A DNA stretch of 64,000 bases from Microbacterium sp. AZCO (GCF_039614715.1 NZ_CP154857.1:3658001-3722000), one strand, 5' to 3'. Positions 8,477 through 17,845 are shown, counted from the stretch's first letter. Made by a program: numbers and translations. Notes: generated from the sequence alone by a model not told the origin.

Positions 8477-9040
8477 CTACTTCGCGCCGTCGTCCCCGGC
8501 CTTCGCCGCTGCTTTCGCGTCGGTGGCGACCGCGTCGTCCACGGCCTTCTCGACGATCTTGTCGGCCTTCGCGAGCGCCTTGCGGATCTTCACCTCGCCC
8601 GGGTCGGACACGAGCGCGACGATGCCGGAATGGCCGGGCGCGATCGCGTCCTGCAGCCCCTCGGCCAGCTCCTTCTTGTGGTGGCGCTCCCGCAGCTTCC
8701 CGATGATGCCTCCACCCGCGCCGGCGACGAGAACGCTGCCGAGGATCGAGGGCGGGAACAGGATGCCGACGACGGCGCCGCCGACGGCTCCCCAGCCGAG
8801 GCCCTCGCGCGTGCTGTGATCGGTGACCTTCTGCACCTCGAGCTCGCCCGCGGCATCCCGCTTGACGACCACGACGCCCTCGATCTTGACGGTGGCACCG
8901 TCCTCGGCGTCCTTGAGGGCCTGATAGGCCTCCAACGCCACGTCGGCGTCGGCGAAGTCGGCGGCGATCAGCGTGTATGCGCCGTCGCTGACGGCTGCCA
9001 CTGCGGCCTCGTCGCCCGCGGCGGCTGTCTCATCGGTCAT
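8477..9040 (-). CDS. DUF1269 membrane-associated stress-type protein
   Basis: A 187-aa protein with the DUF1269 pattern: a ferredoxin-like N-terminal part (TLIAADFADADVALEAYQAL), then a glycine-zipper segment near residues 80-112 (GWGAVGGAVVGILFPPSIL, then VAGAGGGIIG), then a charged helical end. Glycine-zipper segments insert in or pack against membranes. Members are often stress-induced, but no reaction is established for the family. It is convergent with the MFS gene, with only 5 bases between stops. A GGAGAACC ribosome site precedes the ATG. A possible promoter with an inverted repeat lies at 9071-9088. Confidence 0.8.
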   Translation of the reverse strand: MTDETAAAGDEAAVAAVSDGAYTLIAADFADADVALEAYQALKDAEDGATVKIEGVVVVKRDAAGELEVQKVTDHSTREGLGWGAVGGAVVGILFPPSILGSVLVAGAGGGIIGKLRERHHKKELAEGLQDAIAPGHSGIVALVSDPGEVKIRKALAKADKIVEKAVDDAVATDAKAAAKAGDDGAK

Positions 9041-9070
9041 GTCGGTTCTCCTTCGGCCGGCCCTGGTCTC

Positions 9071-9088
9071 CTGACGGTCGTCAGTCTA
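9071..9088 (-). promoter_or_regulatory. Putative -10 and inverted repeat upstream of the DUF1269 gene
   Basis: On the minus strand TAGACT (9088-9083) could be a -10, and it runs straight into CTGACG-GT-CGTCAG (9071-9084), a perfect 6-base inverted repeat. This could be an operator or simply a hairpin at the 5' end of the transcript. No -35 is evident. Confidence 0.3.
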
Positions 9089-9160
9089 GGGAGCGCGTGC
9101 CCTCCGCCGCTGCCGGATCCGCGGGCACGTCGACATATGACGACTCACCTCACGAGAGGA

Positions 9161-10072
9161 TCAGCGGGTCTCGCCTCTCATCCCCATGCGCGTGAGGACG
9201 ATGCTCTCCGCCACCTGCACCACGTTGTAGAGCACGAGCGTGATGAGGGTGATGATCGCGATGGCCCCCCACAGCTGGGCGAACTGGGCCTGCGCGTTGA
9301 ACTTGAGGATCGCTCCGCCGATGCCGAGCCCCGTCGACAGCCACTCGGCCAGCAGCGCTCCCGTCACGGCGCCCGGCACCGACACGCGCGCGGCGGCGAA
9401 GACCGACGGCAGCGCCCCCGGCAGGTTGACCTTGCGCATCGCCATGGGCCGGTTGCCGCCGAAGACGTGCACGACGTCGAGGCTCTGCCGGCTGGCGCGG
9501 CTGAGTCCGAAGAGCACGTTGGCGAGCGCGGGGAAGAGCACCACGATGGTGCCGATGACGGCGACGGATGCTGTCGTGCCGCGCCCGGTGATGAGGATGA
9601 TGATGGGCGCGATCGACACGAGCGGGATCGTCCGCAGCAGCAGCACGAGCGGCATGACGCCGGCCTCGACCGATTTGGACAGGCTGAACGCGATCGCCAG
9701 CACGATCGCGACGAGCATGCCGACGACGAAGCCGATGACCGAGTCGACGAGCGTCTGCCCGACGAGCGGGAACAGCACGGCTCGATGCTCGGCGGCGTCG
9801 TCGTCGGTGAAGAGGAAGCTCCAGACATCGAGCGGCCCCTTCGCGACGTACGGCGAGATGCCCGTGAAGCTCACGACCGCCTGCCACAGCACGAGCAGCA
9901 CGACGAGCGTGATGAGCGCATTGCCGAGGGCACGCAGCACGGCCTTCCAGACGGCGCGGCGCCGGTCGGCTCGCAGCCGGGCCTGCGCGGCGGCGTCTGC
10001 GGCGAGCACGAGCTGCGCCGTCGGAGCGGCCGGCGGATGAGCCGTGTCGACCGGCGGGGTCTTCGGGGTCAT
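9161..10072 (-). CDS. ABC transporter permease (NMT1/THI5-type importer), second permease
   Basis: A 303-aa integral membrane permease of the SsuC/TauC/ThiX branch. After a charged N-terminus, hydrophobic segments begin near residue 47 (ALITLVVLLVLWQAVVSF); the EAA loop that docks on the ATPase is FGGNRPMAMRKVNLPGALP. Its ATG overlaps the stop of the first permease by 4 bases (10069-10072), so the frame open further upstream is not used. The two different permeases probably form a heterodimer with the ATPase at 10878 and the lipoprotein at 11705. Substrate discussed at the binding protein. Confidence 0.88.
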   Translation of the reverse strand: MTPKTPPVDTAHPPAAPTAQLVLAADAAAQARLRADRRRAVWKAVLRALGNALITLVVLLVLWQAVVSFTGISPYVAKGPLDVWSFLFTDDDAAEHRAVLFPLVGQTLVDSVIGFVVGMLVAIVLAIAFSLSKSVEAGVMPLVLLLRTIPLVSIAPIIILITGRGTTASVAVIGTIVVLFPALANVLFGLSRASRQSLDVVHVFGGNRPMAMRKVNLPGALPSVFAAARVSVPGAVTGALLAEWLSTGLGIGGAILKFNAQAQFAQLWGAIAIITLITLVLYNVVQVAESIVLTRMGMRGETR

Positions 10073-10875
10073 GACGGCCTCCCGGAGACCCAGGGCGTGA
10101 CGAATCTGACGAGCAGCCCCACGAGGCCGTAGGCGACGAGCGCGAAGACGCCGCAGAGGAGGAACACCGACCAGACGCCCGCGGAGTCGAGCTGCCCCTG
10201 CAGGCGGATGAGGGTGGGCCCGACGCCCGCCGTGATCGAGCCGAGGTACTCGCCGAGCACGGCGCCGAGGAACGCGGTGGGCACCGCGATCTGCAGGGCG
10301 TTGAGGATGGCGGGAAGCGCGGCGATGAGCCGCACCTTCACGAGCTGCGTCCACCTGCTGCCGCCGAAGACGCGGACGACGTCGAGGGACGCTCTGTCGG
10401 CGGATCGGAAGCCCAGGATCGAGCCCACGACGGTCGTGAAGACGCACACGATCGCGGCGAGGAGGATCGCGGTCGCCGACGGGTCTCCGGGGTTCTTGGC
10501 GCCGCCGACGACGACGACCGAGATGCCGCCGATCGCGACGATCGGGAGGCAGTACGTCACGACGGCGATCTGCGTGATGAGCGTCTCGAGGCGGGGAAGC
10601 AGGAGCACGAGCGTCGCGAGGATCAGTGCGATTCCGTTGCCCCAGGTGTAGCCGATCGCCGCCGCCGTGATCGTGGGCTGGAAGACGTTCCAGGCGCCGA
10701 GGATGTTCCCCTGGAGGAACAGCCAGTCGAAGACCGCGAACGGCGAGGGCACGGGCGTGAACGTCGTCCCCTCCTGCTGCGGGAAGGCGACGAGCGAGAA
10801 CACCCACCAGAGCAGGAGGAGGCTCAGGCCGCCGATGAGACCGGCGGCCCAGCCGGGGAGCCGCGACCGGCTCAC
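10069..10875 (-). CDS. ABC transporter permease (NMT1/THI5-type importer), first permease
   Basis: A 268-aa inner-membrane permease. The first transmembrane segment is at about residues 9-28 (WAAGLIGGLSLLLLWWVFSL), followed by five more, with the EAA loop FGGSRWTQLVKVRLIAALP. The GTG start at 10875 lies 2 bases beyond the ATPase stop, and its stop overlaps the second permease start, so the four genes form one operon. It resembles taurine, sulfonate, riboflavin and hydroxymethylpyrimidine permeases. Between residues 30 and 65 is a periplasmic loop (FPQQEGTTFTPVPSPF) typical of this subfamily. Confidence 0.88.
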   Translation of the reverse strand: MSRSRLPGWAAGLIGGLSLLLLWWVFSLVAFPQQEGTTFTPVPSPFAVFDWLFLQGNILGAWNVFQPTITAAAIGYTWGNGIALILATLVLLLPRLETLITQIAVVTYCLPIVAIGGISVVVVGGAKNPGDPSATAILLAAIVCVFTTVVGSILGFRSADRASLDVVRVFGGSRWTQLVKVRLIAALPAILNALQIAVPTAFLGAVLGEYLGSITAGVGPTLIRLQGQLDSAGVWSVFLLCGVFALVAYGLVGLLVRFVTPWVSGRPS

Positions 10876-10877
10876 GC

Positions 10878-11699
10878 TCAGGCCTCCGCTTCCGCCCGGC
10901 CGTCGCTGCCGAACAGCAGCTCTGAGGCGCGGTCGACGAGCGCGTGGAACTCGGGCGTGCGCATCATGTCGGGCGTGCGCGGCCGGGGCAGGTCGACCTC
11001 GATGATCTCCTTGATCCGACCGGGCCGGGGCGACATGACCGCGACGCGATCGGCGAGGAAGATCGCCTCGCTGATGCCGTGCGTCACGAGCAGCGTCGTC
11101 GCGGGCTTCTCGGTCCAGATGCGGAGGAGCTCGAGGTTGAGGTTCTGGCGCGTCATGTCGTCGAGCGCGCCGAACGGCTCGTCGAGGAGCAGCACCGAGG
11201 GCTTCAGCACGAGGGCGCGGGCGATGGAGGCGCGCTGGCGCATGCCTCCGGACAGCTGAGCGGGCTTCGCGGTCGCGAAGTCCTTGAGGCCGACCAGCTC
11301 GATGAGCTCGTCGACGTACGCCTTGTCGACCGGCCGTCCCGCGACCTCGAACGGCAGCTCGATGTTCTTGCGGATGCTCCGCCACGGCAGCAGCGCGTGG
11401 TCCTGGAACGCGATGCCGAGCTCGCTCCCGGCGCGCAGCTGGTCGGGCGTCTCGCCGTCGACGAGCACCGTGCCGGACGAGGGATGCTCGAGCGCGGCGA
11501 GGATGCGCAGGATCGTGGACTTGCCGCACCCGGACGGCCCGAGAAGGGCCAGGAACGAGCCCTTCTCCGTGTGCAGGTCGGTCCCCTGGAGCGCGAGCAG
11601 CGAGGTGCCGCCCCGCAGCGGGAACGACTTCGAGACCCCGGTGATCTGGATGCCGGTGCCCGTGCGGGCACCGGCATCCAGGTTCTGTGAAATGGTCAT
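10878..11699 (-). CDS. ABC transporter ATP-binding protein (SsuB/TauB-like)
   Basis: The 273-aa ATPase that drives the importer. It shows all nucleotide-binding motifs in order: Walker [10 protein letters not shown] (54-62), Q-loop in [11 protein letters not shown], signature LSGGMRQR, Walker [14 protein letters not shown], and the switch histidine in [10 protein letters not shown]. Such an ATPase in the same operon as one lipoprotein and two permeases is the standard layout for nitrate, sulfonate and pyrimidine-type uptake. It lies 5 bases after the binding protein's stop and is immediately followed by the first permease. Confidence 0.92.
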   Translation of the reverse strand: MTISQNLDAGARTGTGIQITGVSKSFPLRGGTSLLALQGTDLHTEKGSFLALLGPSGCGKSTILRILAALEHPSSGTVLVDGETPDQLRAGSELGIAFQDHALLPWRSIRKNIELPFEVAGRPVDKAYVDELIELVGLKDFATAKPAQLSGGMRQRASIARALVLKPSVLLLDEPFGALDDMTRQNLNLELLRIWTEKPATTLLVTHGISEAIFLADRVAVMSPRPGRIKEIIEVDLPRPRTPDMMRTPEFHALVDRASELLFGSDGRAEAEA

Positions 11700-11704
11700 G
11701 ATCC

Positions 11705-12811
11705 CTACGGGAGGTAGTCCTTGAGCTCGGGCTGCTCTTTGTAGATCTCGTCGATGATCGACGTGTCGAAGAGCTGGCTCGCCTTGAGATCCCAGCCCGA
11801 CGCCTTGAGCGACGCGAGGGTCTGCTTCTGGAGGTCGTCGGAGATCGTGAACAGGCCGTTCTCCTGGGTCTCATCGGTCGAGATGAGGAGCTTCTCGGCC
11901 TCGATCGCCTTGGCCGTCTTCTCGGGGTCGAGATCGCCGAAGGTCATGTCGCCCGCTGCCGCGGAGTCGTTGTAGTGCTTCACGACGACGTCGACGGTAT
12001 CGGTGGTCCCGGCCTGGAAGACGTCGGTCCAGCCCTTGATCTCGGCGATGAGGAACGCCTTCAGCAGGTCCTTGTTCTCGGCCAGGTACTGGTCGGTCAC
12101 CGTGAAGGTCTCCGCGACGTAGGGAAGGCCGTTCTCCGCGTAGGCGAGGTTGGTCACCGGGTAGCCCGACAGCTCCACCGTGATCGCCTCGTTGGTGAGA
12201 TACGCCATGAAGCCGTCGACCTCGCCGTTGATGAGCGGCGTCGGGTCGAAGTCGACCGGGACGATCGTGAGCTCGCTCTCGTCGATCCCGTTGGCCGCGA
12301 GCAGGGCCTTGAAGACCGAGGCGTTGGAGTCCTGCACGCCGATCTTCTTGCCGATGAGGTCTTCCGGCGTCTCGATGTTGCCGCCGTTCTGGAGCGACAG
12401 GATCGTGAAGGGGTTCTTCTGGAACGTCGTGCCGATGATCTTCAGCGGCGCATCCTGCTCGGCGACCGCGGCGCCGACCGAGGCCGCATCGCTGAGGGCC
12501 ACCTGCACCGAGCCGGACAGGAGCTTCGCGACACCCGTGTCGGGACCGGCGACGCCCGTCACCTCGGAGAAGCCGGCGTCGTCGTAGTACCCCTTGTCGT
12601 AGGCGTAGAACTCGCCCGCGAACTCCTCGTTCTTGATCCAGGAGTACTGCACGCTGATGTCGCCGTACGACGCGGCCTCGCCGCTCGCGGCCGGGGAGCC
12701 GCCGCCCGACGCGCAGGCGCCGAGGAGAACGCTGGATGCCGCGAGGCCGATCGCGAGTGCGAGGAGGCGGCCGCGCCGACCGCGGCGCGGGGAAGTGCTG
12801 TGTGATGCCAT
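11705..12811 (-). CDS. NMT1/THI5-like substrate-binding lipoprotein of ABC importer
   Basis: A 368-aa secreted lipoprotein that captures the transported solute. A basic N-terminus and hydrophobic run end in the lipobox LLGAC (Cys33). The mature part looks like an NMT1/THI5/SsuA binding fold ([38 protein letters not shown]). The ATG at 12811 has a GGAGGG site 8 bases upstream; a second ATG in that site is not the start. The gene follows the xanthine dehydrogenase-type operon, and its promoter carries a GlnR-like site, so a nitrogen-rich solute such as a purine, pyrimidine or ureide is inferred. The family also carries sulfonates, riboflavin and thiamine precursors, so the substrate is uncertain. 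Confidence 0.88.
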   Translation of the reverse strand: MASHSTSPRRGRRGRLLALAIGLAASSVLLGACASGGGSPAASGEAASYGDISVQYSWIKNEEFAGEFYAYDKGYYDDAGFSEVTGVAGPDTGVAKLLSGSVQVALSDAASVGAAVAEQDAPLKIIGTTFQKNPFTILSLQNGGNIETPEDLIGKKIGVQDSNASVFKALLAANGIDESELTIVPVDFDPTPLINGEVDGFMAYLTNEAITVELSGYPVTNLAYAENGLPYVAETFTVTDQYLAENKDLLKAFLIAEIKGWTDVFQAGTTDTVDVVVKHYNDSAAAGDMTFGDLDPEKTAKAIEAEKLLISTDETQENGLFTISDDLQKQTLASLKASGWDLKASQLFDTSIIDEIYKEQPELKDYLP

Positions 12812-12846
12812 CGGGAGACCCTCCATGGGTGGATGCTGTGCGGCTG

Positions 12847-12852
12847 ACGCTA
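12847..12852 (-). promoter_or_regulatory. Putative -10 of the ABC importer operon
   Basis: TAGCGT on the minus strand, about 35 bases before the ATG at 12811. It would start a short leader that contains the GGAGGG ribosome site. No TTGAC-like -35 is present; the -35 region is instead covered by the GlnR-like site, as expected for an activated promoter. Confidence 0.45.
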
Positions 12853-12862
12853 TTCCGGCGAC

Positions 12863-12900
12863 GTTTCGGCACGAGCGCCGCCGTGTTTCGATGGTGTGAC
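12863..12900 (-). promoter_or_regulatory. GlnR-like binding site
   Basis: Read on the minus strand the sequence is GTCAC-n6-GAAAC-n6-GCGCT-n6-GAAAC. This has the order and exact 6-base spacing of the streptomycete GlnR box (gTnAC-n6-GaAAC-n6-GtnAC-n6-GaAAC); three of the four elements match and the third is degenerate. It overlaps the -35 position of the importer promoter, where an activator would bind. It predicts induction on nitrogen limitation. Confidence 0.6.
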
Positions 12901-12924
12901 ACTCGCTCCGAAGGGATGTCGGAC

Positions 12925-15669
12925 TCAGGGTCGCGGCATCCCGTCGCCCGACACGGCTCGCCAGACGCGGTCTCTGGAGAACGGCTGCTGGTACAGGCGC
13001 ATCCCCAGGGCGCGCGAGATCGCATTGCCGATCGCGGGGGCGACGGGGTTGTAGGGCGACTCGCTCATCGACTTCGCGCCGAACGGACCGAGGGTGTCGC
13101 TCGTCCGCGCGAAGTAGACCTCCGTCACCGGCACGTCCGCCATCTGCGGCACGCGGTACTGCCGGAAGACGGGATTGACGACGTGCCCGTCCTCGACGAG
13201 CACCTCCTCGTACAGCGCACTGCCGAGCCCCTGCGCCGCCCCGCCCTCGACCTGTCCGCGGCACTGCGCGGGATTCATGACGAAGCCGGCGTCGGCCGCC
13301 TGGATCGACTGCAGCACGCGCACCGACCCCGTCTCGGGGTCGACGGCGACGCGGACCGCGTGCACGTTGAAGACGAGCGAGCGGAGGTCTCCGAACTCGC
13401 GGCCGTCGGCGACGAGCCCGTGCTCGTTCCGCTCGGCGGCCGGCGCGGCGGCGACGATGCGATCGAAGCCGACGAGTCCGGCCCTCGTCCGCACGCCCTC
13501 GGCGCTCAGCACGGCGCCCTCGGGGCTCGTGCCGGTGAGTGTCGCCGCGATCTGCAGCATCCGCCCTCGAAGCGAGACGCACGCGGCGTGCAGCGCCTTC
13601 CCCGCGACGGTGATGCCCGCCGATGCGAACGCGCCCGTGTCGTGGCGCACGACGTCGGTGTCGGAGGAGTGCACCGCGAGCCGGTCGATGGATGCCTCGA
13701 GCACGGTCGCCGCGATCTGCCGGTGGACCGTGCTCGTGCCGTTGCCGAATTCGGCGGTGCCGACCGCGAGGAGGTAGGTGCCGTCGGGACGCAGCGTCGC
13801 CGTGGTGTGCGAGATGTGCCCTCGCGGCGCCATCGTCGACAGCATCCCGAGCGCCATGCCCTCGCCGACGAGCCACCCCTCAGGCGCGACCGCCCCGTTT
13901 CCTCGCCGCAGGGCCGACTCCGCGAGGTCGAGGCACTGGTCGAGGCCGTAGCTGCCCCAGACGAGGTCCTCCTCCCAGTCGTCGTCGGTCTCGTGGAGCG
14001 GGTCACCCTCCCGGATGACGTTGCGCCTGCGCAGTTCGAACGGATCCATCCCGAGCCTCTCGGCGAGCAGATCCATCGCCGACTCGATCCCGAGCATCAC
14101 CTGGCCGAGGCCGTACCCACGGAACGCCCCCGACGGCACGTTGTTCGTGTAGACCACCTCGGCGTCCACCCGCTTGATCGGGCACCGGTACACCGCGATC
14201 GACTCGGCGCAGCCGTGAAACAGCACGCCGATCGCGTGGTTGCCGTAGGCGCCCGTATCGCTCAGCACGTCGACCTTCATGGCGGTCAGCACCCCGTCGC
14301 GCGTGGCGCCGAGAGACACCGAGACCCGCATGGGATGCCGCACCGACGAGCGGCGGAACTCGTCGGTGCGTGAGAACTCGTACGACACCGGTCGGCCCGT
14401 GCGCAGCACCGCGAGCGCGACGAGGTCTTCCGTGAAGATCTCCTGCTTGCCGCCGAAGCCGCCTCCGAGCCGCGTCGCGAACACGCGCACACGATCGGCG
14501 GGCAGATCGAACAGGCGGGCGAGCTCGTCGCGCGCGAGGAACGGCACCTGCGTGCTCGACCGGATGACGAGGCGCCCCTCGTCGTCGAGCCAGCCGATCG
14601 CACCGTGCGTCTCCAGCTGCGCGTGCGTGACGCGCTGCGTCTGCCACGTCCCTTCCACGGTGACCTCGCTGTCGGCGAGAGCGAGATCGACATCGCCGCC
14701 GAAGCCGTCGTGAAGGCCCGCGATCACGTTCCGGGATGCCTCGGCGACGCGATCGTCGGGAGTGAGGCCCGGGTGGATGACGGGGGCGCCGGGACGGCGT
14801 GCCTCCTCGGGGGTGAAGACGGCCGGGAGCTGCTCGTACTCGACCCGGATGCGGCGCAGCCCCTGCTCCGCGGCGGCACTCGTCTCGGCCACGACGGCGG
14901 CGACCCGCTGCCCGACGTGGCGCACGACGTCGTCGAGCAGCCGCGTGTCGTCGGGGTCGTCCTCGCGGTGCTCGTGCCGCGCCGTCGAGTAGCGGGCCCG
15001 CGGGGCGTCCTGGTGCGTGAAGACGGCGACGACGCCGGGGACCGCGAGCGCCGCCGTTGTGTCGATGGCCGTGATGCGGGCGTGCGCGTGCGGCGAGCCG
15101 AGCACGCGCAGCACGAGTGCACCCGGCACCGTCGTGTCGAACGTGAACGGCTCGAGGCCCTGCACGAGGCGCCGGCCCGCCTCGGGCCGCACAGAGCTGC
15201 CGACCCGCTCATCGGCGGGCCTCGTCTCTCGCACGGGTCCGAGCACGGCCTCCGTGATCGCGTCCTTGACGGGGCGGTATCCCGTGCAGCGGCAGAGACT
15301 CCCCTTCATGCGGCGGTCGAGATCGGGGAGGTCCTCCGCGGTGAGCGTCGAAGCCGTCACGCTCATCCCGGGCGTGCAGAACCCGCAGTGGAATCCGAAG
15401 TGCTCGACGAGGGCCTGCTGCACGGGATGCAGCTCGTCGCCGGGCGCGAGTCCGGCCGCCGTGGTCACGGCGGCTCCCTCCGCCCGCACGGCCGGGACGA
15501 CGCAGGAGTGCACCGGCTCCCCGTCGAGGATGACGGCGCACGCTCCGCAGTCGCCCGCGTCGCAGCCCTTCTTCACCTCGTGGTGTCCGCTCTCGCGGAG
15601 CAGGGTGCGCAGGCACTGCCCGGGCCGCGGGTCTGCGTCGACGGGCTCTCCGTTGACCTCGAGCCTCAC
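12925..15669 (-). CDS. Xanthine dehydrogenase-type oxidoreductase: 2Fe-2S domain fused to molybdopterin domain
   Basis: Hydroxylates a purine or other N-heterocycle, probably hypoxanthine/xanthine to urate. The 914-aa chain begins with two 2Fe-2S domains: Cys36, 41, 44 and 56 (GCDAGDCGAC, HSC) and Cys95, 98, 126 and 128 (HCGFCTPGM, LCRCTGYRP). From about residue 165 it is a molybdopterin domain with LGGGFGGK, GAFRGYGLGQ and, near Glu870, GAKSMSES, which aligns with the catalytic-Glu segment of the family. The FeS-Mo fusion resembles one-chain aldehyde oxidoreductases, but the preceding gene supplies an FAD subunit, as in xanthine dehydrogenase. The start is GTG 15669, overlapping that gene's stop (GTGA). 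Substrate is inferred from the 8-oxoguanine deaminase in the operon. Confidence 0.87.
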   Translation of the reverse strand: MRLEVNGEPVDADPRPGQCLRTLLRESGHHEVKKGCDAGDCGACAVILDGEPVHSCVVPAVRAEGAAVTTAAGLAPGDELHPVQQALVEHFGFHCGFCTPGMSVTASTLTAEDLPDLDRRMKGSLCRCTGYRPVKDAITEAVLGPVRETRPADERVGSSVRPEAGRRLVQGLEPFTFDTTVPGALVLRVLGSPHAHARITAIDTTAALAVPGVVAVFTHQDAPRARYSTARHEHREDDPDDTRLLDDVVRHVGQRVAAVVAETSAAAEQGLRRIRVEYEQLPAVFTPEEARRPGAPVIHPGLTPDDRVAEASRNVIAGLHDGFGGDVDLALADSEVTVEGTWQTQRVTHAQLETHGAIGWLDDEGRLVIRSSTQVPFLARDELARLFDLPADRVRVFATRLGGGFGGKQEIFTEDLVALAVLRTGRPVSYEFSRTDEFRRSSVRHPMRVSVSLGATRDGVLTAMKVDVLSDTGAYGNHAIGVLFHGCAESIAVYRCPIKRVDAEVVYTNNVPSGAFRGYGLGQVMLGIESAMDLLAERLGMDPFELRRRNVIREGDPLHETDDDWEEDLVWGSYGLDQCLDLAESALRRGNGAVAPEGWLVGEGMALGMLSTMAPRGHISHTTATLRPDGTYLLAVGTAEFGNGTSTVHRQIAATVLEASIDRLAVHSSDTDVVRHDTGAFASAGITVAGKALHAACVSLRGRMLQIAATLTGTSPEGAVLSAEGVRTRAGLVGFDRIVAAAPAAERNEHGLVADGREFGDLRSLVFNVHAVRVAVDPETGSVRVLQSIQAADAGFVMNPAQCRGQVEGGAAQGLGSALYEEVLVEDGHVVNPVFRQYRVPQMADVPVTEVYFARTSDTLGPFGAKSMSESPYNPVAPAIGNAISRALGMRLYQQPFSRDRVWRAVSGDGMPRP

Positions 15670-16481
15670 GTCTCGAGCTCCCGTCGGATGCGCTCGGCGA
15701 GCACCCCCGCCACGCCCCGGCGCCAGTCGGCGGGCCCGAGCGGATCGGAGTAGTAGCCCTCGGCGGCCGCGACATCGGCGGCGAGGGTCGCGGTATCGGG
15801 CAGCCCGGGGTACCGGAGCACGACCGGCACGAGCGTCGCCGCGGTGATCCCGAAGACGGCCGAGCCGTCGGCATCCACTCGGCCCGTCACGACGGCTCCC
15901 GACCGCCCCAGCTCGGCGAGCGCGATCTTGCGCAGCAGAGCCCGGGAATGCAGGGCGCGGGCGGGGAGCTCGATGGCACGGAGCACCTCGCCCCGCCCGA
16001 GCGAGTTGGTGCCGTTGCCCGTCATCAGCTCGGCGACAGGGAGCCGGCGCTCCCCGCCGTCGGGGGTCCACACGACCGCGACGCCGTCGAGCGCAGTGGC
16101 CAGTGCCACCATGGATGCGGCCGCGAACGACCGGCAGACATTTCCGCCGACCGTCGCCGTGTTCCAGATCTTGAACGACGCCAGGAGCGCGTTGGCGGCG
16201 TCGGGGATGATCGCGGTCGCGGTCCACTCGGCGGGCGCCTCGCCTGTCTCGGCCCACGCCACCAGATGCGCGATCGTGCACGTGGCGCCGATGCGCAGCC
16301 CCTCGTCCGTGGCCTCGAGCGCGGGCCAGTCGAGCGCCGTGAGGTCGACGAAGCCGATCGTGTCGGGCTGCGGCTCGCTCATGAGCCACGTGCCGCCGGC
16401 GAGGAACGTCTCGCCCTCCGACAGTGCGAGGTCGTCGCGGGTGTGCGCCCGGCGGTAGCTCCTGATGGTGTCGATGTCCAC
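15666..16481 (-). CDS. FAD-binding subunit of xanthine dehydrogenase-type enzyme
   Basis: Passes electrons from the FeS/Mo subunit to NAD or another acceptor. The 271-aa length is normal for a separate CO-dehydrogenase/XdhB-type flavoprotein subunit. FAD-contact motifs are FLAGGTWLM (usual form AGGTDL) and TATVGGNVCRSF (usual form TIGGN); the C-terminal domain (about 165-265) is the CODH flavoprotein C-terminal fold. The GTG at 16481 lies 11 bases after the deaminase stop; the frame is open further up but belongs to the antisense of that gene. Its stop overlaps the start of the FeS-Mo protein, consistent with a stoichiometric complex. Confidence 0.87.
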   Translation of the reverse strand: MDIDTIRSYRRAHTRDDLALSEGETFLAGGTWLMSEPQPDTIGFVDLTALDWPALEATDEGLRIGATCTIAHLVAWAETGEAPAEWTATAIIPDAANALLASFKIWNTATVGGNVCRSFAAASMVALATALDGVAVVWTPDGGERRLPVAELMTGNGTNSLGRGEVLRAIELPARALHSRALLRKIALAELGRSGAVVTGRVDADGSAVFGITAATLVPVVLRYPGLPDTATLAADVAAAEGYYSDPLGPADWRRGVAGVLAERIRRELET

Positions 16482-16492
16482 GGGATGCCTCG

Positions 16493-17845
16493 TCAGAGCC
16501 GCGCTGCGAGGGCGCGCGACGCGGCGGCGACCTCTTCCGCGATGACCGGTTCCTCCGCGGACGTGAGCGTGCCCTCCTCGACGATCGCGCGTCCGCCGAC
16601 GAAGAGCCGGTGCAGCGGGGGGAGCGCGCCGAGGCCGAGCGCGGCGACCGGGTCGAGGATGCCGGCGTGCTCGACGCCGTCGACGCGCCAGACGGCGACG
16701 TCGGCGACCTTGCCGGGCTCGAGCGACCCCAGCTCGGCGTCTCTGCCGAGCACCCGCGCCCCGCCGATCGTCGCGATGCGCAGAGCGTCGCGGACGCTGA
16801 ACGAGTCCGCGCCCGTGCGCAGGCGGTTCATGAGCACGGCCTCGCGGATCTCGACGCCCAGCTGACCCGATTCGTTCGACGCCGCACCGTCGACGCCGAG
16901 CCCGACGGGCACTCCGGCGCGGAGCAGATCGCGCACGGGCGCGATGCCGGCGGCGAGGCGGCCGTTGGACGATGGGCAGTGCGCGACGCCAGTGCCGGTC
17001 GCGGCATATCTCGCGATCGCGGCGGCGTCGAGATGCACGCCGTGTGCCATCCAGACGTCGTCGCCGAGCCACCCCAGGTCTTCCAGGTACTGCGTCGGCG
17101 TCATCCCGAACCGCTCGGCGCAGTAGGCGTCCTCCTCGGCGGTCTCCGACGCGTGCGTGTGCAGCCGCACGCCGAGCGACCGCGCGAGCACGGCCGATTC
17201 GCGCAGCAGGTCGGCCGTCACCGAGAACGGCGAGCACGGGGCGATCGCGATCTGCACGAGCGAGCCGAAGGCGGGGTCGTGGTGGCGCTCGACGGCCTCC
17301 TGCGACGCCGCCAGCGCGGCATCCGTCGTCTCGATCGCGAAATCGGGGGGAAGGCCGCCCTGCGAGGCGCCCAGGTCCATCGAGCCTCGCGTCGCGTGCA
17401 GCCGCACGCCGATCCGGGATGCCGACTGCACGAGCCCGCCGACGATGTCGCCCGATCCCTGCGGGAACACGTAGTGGTGATCGCCGACGGTCGTGCAGCC
17501 CGAGCGTGCGAGCACGGCCATGGCGCCGGCCGCGCCGGCGGCGGTGAGGTCGGCGTCGATGCGCGACCACAGCGGGTAGAGCGCCGTGAGCCAGTCGAAG
17601 AGGATCGAGTCCTGGGAGTATCCCCGCGTGAGCCACTGGTACAGGTGGTGGTGCGTGTTCACGAGGCCCGGAGTGACGAGGCATCCTGTCGCGTCGACGA
17701 CCTTGGCTCCGTCGCGGTCGGGTGCGGCGCCGGCGCCCACGGCCGTGATGATGCCCCCGTCGATGACGACGTGACCCGTCGCGTGCTCGGTGCCGCCCTG
17801 GTCGACGGTCGCGATGAATCCGCCCTCGATGATCGTCCGGGTCAT
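16493..17845 (-). CDS. 8-oxoguanine deaminase-type amidohydrolase
   Basis: A 450-aa cytoplasmic metal-dependent amidohydrolase of the ATZ/TRZ group, most like 8-oxoguanine deaminase, which converts 8-oxoguanine to urate and ammonia. Metal-binding and catalytic positions appear in order: NTHHHLYQW, TH in LGVRLHTHASETAEED, MAHGVHLD, AHCPSSNGRLAAG and GLGVDGAASN. In this operon (XdhC, deaminase, FAD subunit, FeS-Mo subunit) both enzymes would feed urate production, which supports a purine substrate. Hydroxyatrazine-type or guanine deaminase are alternatives. The ATG at 17845 overlaps the xdhC stop by 4 bases. Confidence 0.83.
   Translation of the reverse strand: MTRTIIEGGFIATVDQGGTEHATGHVVIDGGIITAVGAGAAPDRDGAKVVDATGCLVTPGLVNTHHHLYQWLTRGYSQDSILFDWLTALYPLWSRIDADLTAAGAAGAMAVLARSGCTTVGDHHYVFPQGSGDIVGGLVQSASRIGVRLHATRGSMDLGASQGGLPPDFAIETTDAALAASQEAVERHHDPAFGSLVQIAIAPCSPFSVTADLLRESAVLARSLGVRLHTHASETAEEDAYCAERFGMTPTQYLEDLGWLGDDVWMAHGVHLDAAAIARYAATGTGVAHCPSSNGRLAAGIAPVRDLLRAGVPVGLGVDGAASNESGQLGVEIREAVLMNRLRTGADSFSVRDALRIATIGGARVLGRDAELGSLEPGKVADVAVWRVDGVEHAGILDPVAALGLGALPPLHRLFVGGRAIVEEGTLTSAEEPVIAEEVAAASRALAARL

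Noticed and set aside
15669..16389. Extending the FeS-Mo protein upstream by 240 residues
   Set aside because: That stretch is out of frame with the FAD subunit encoded there and has no motif; the GTGA overlap gives the natural start.
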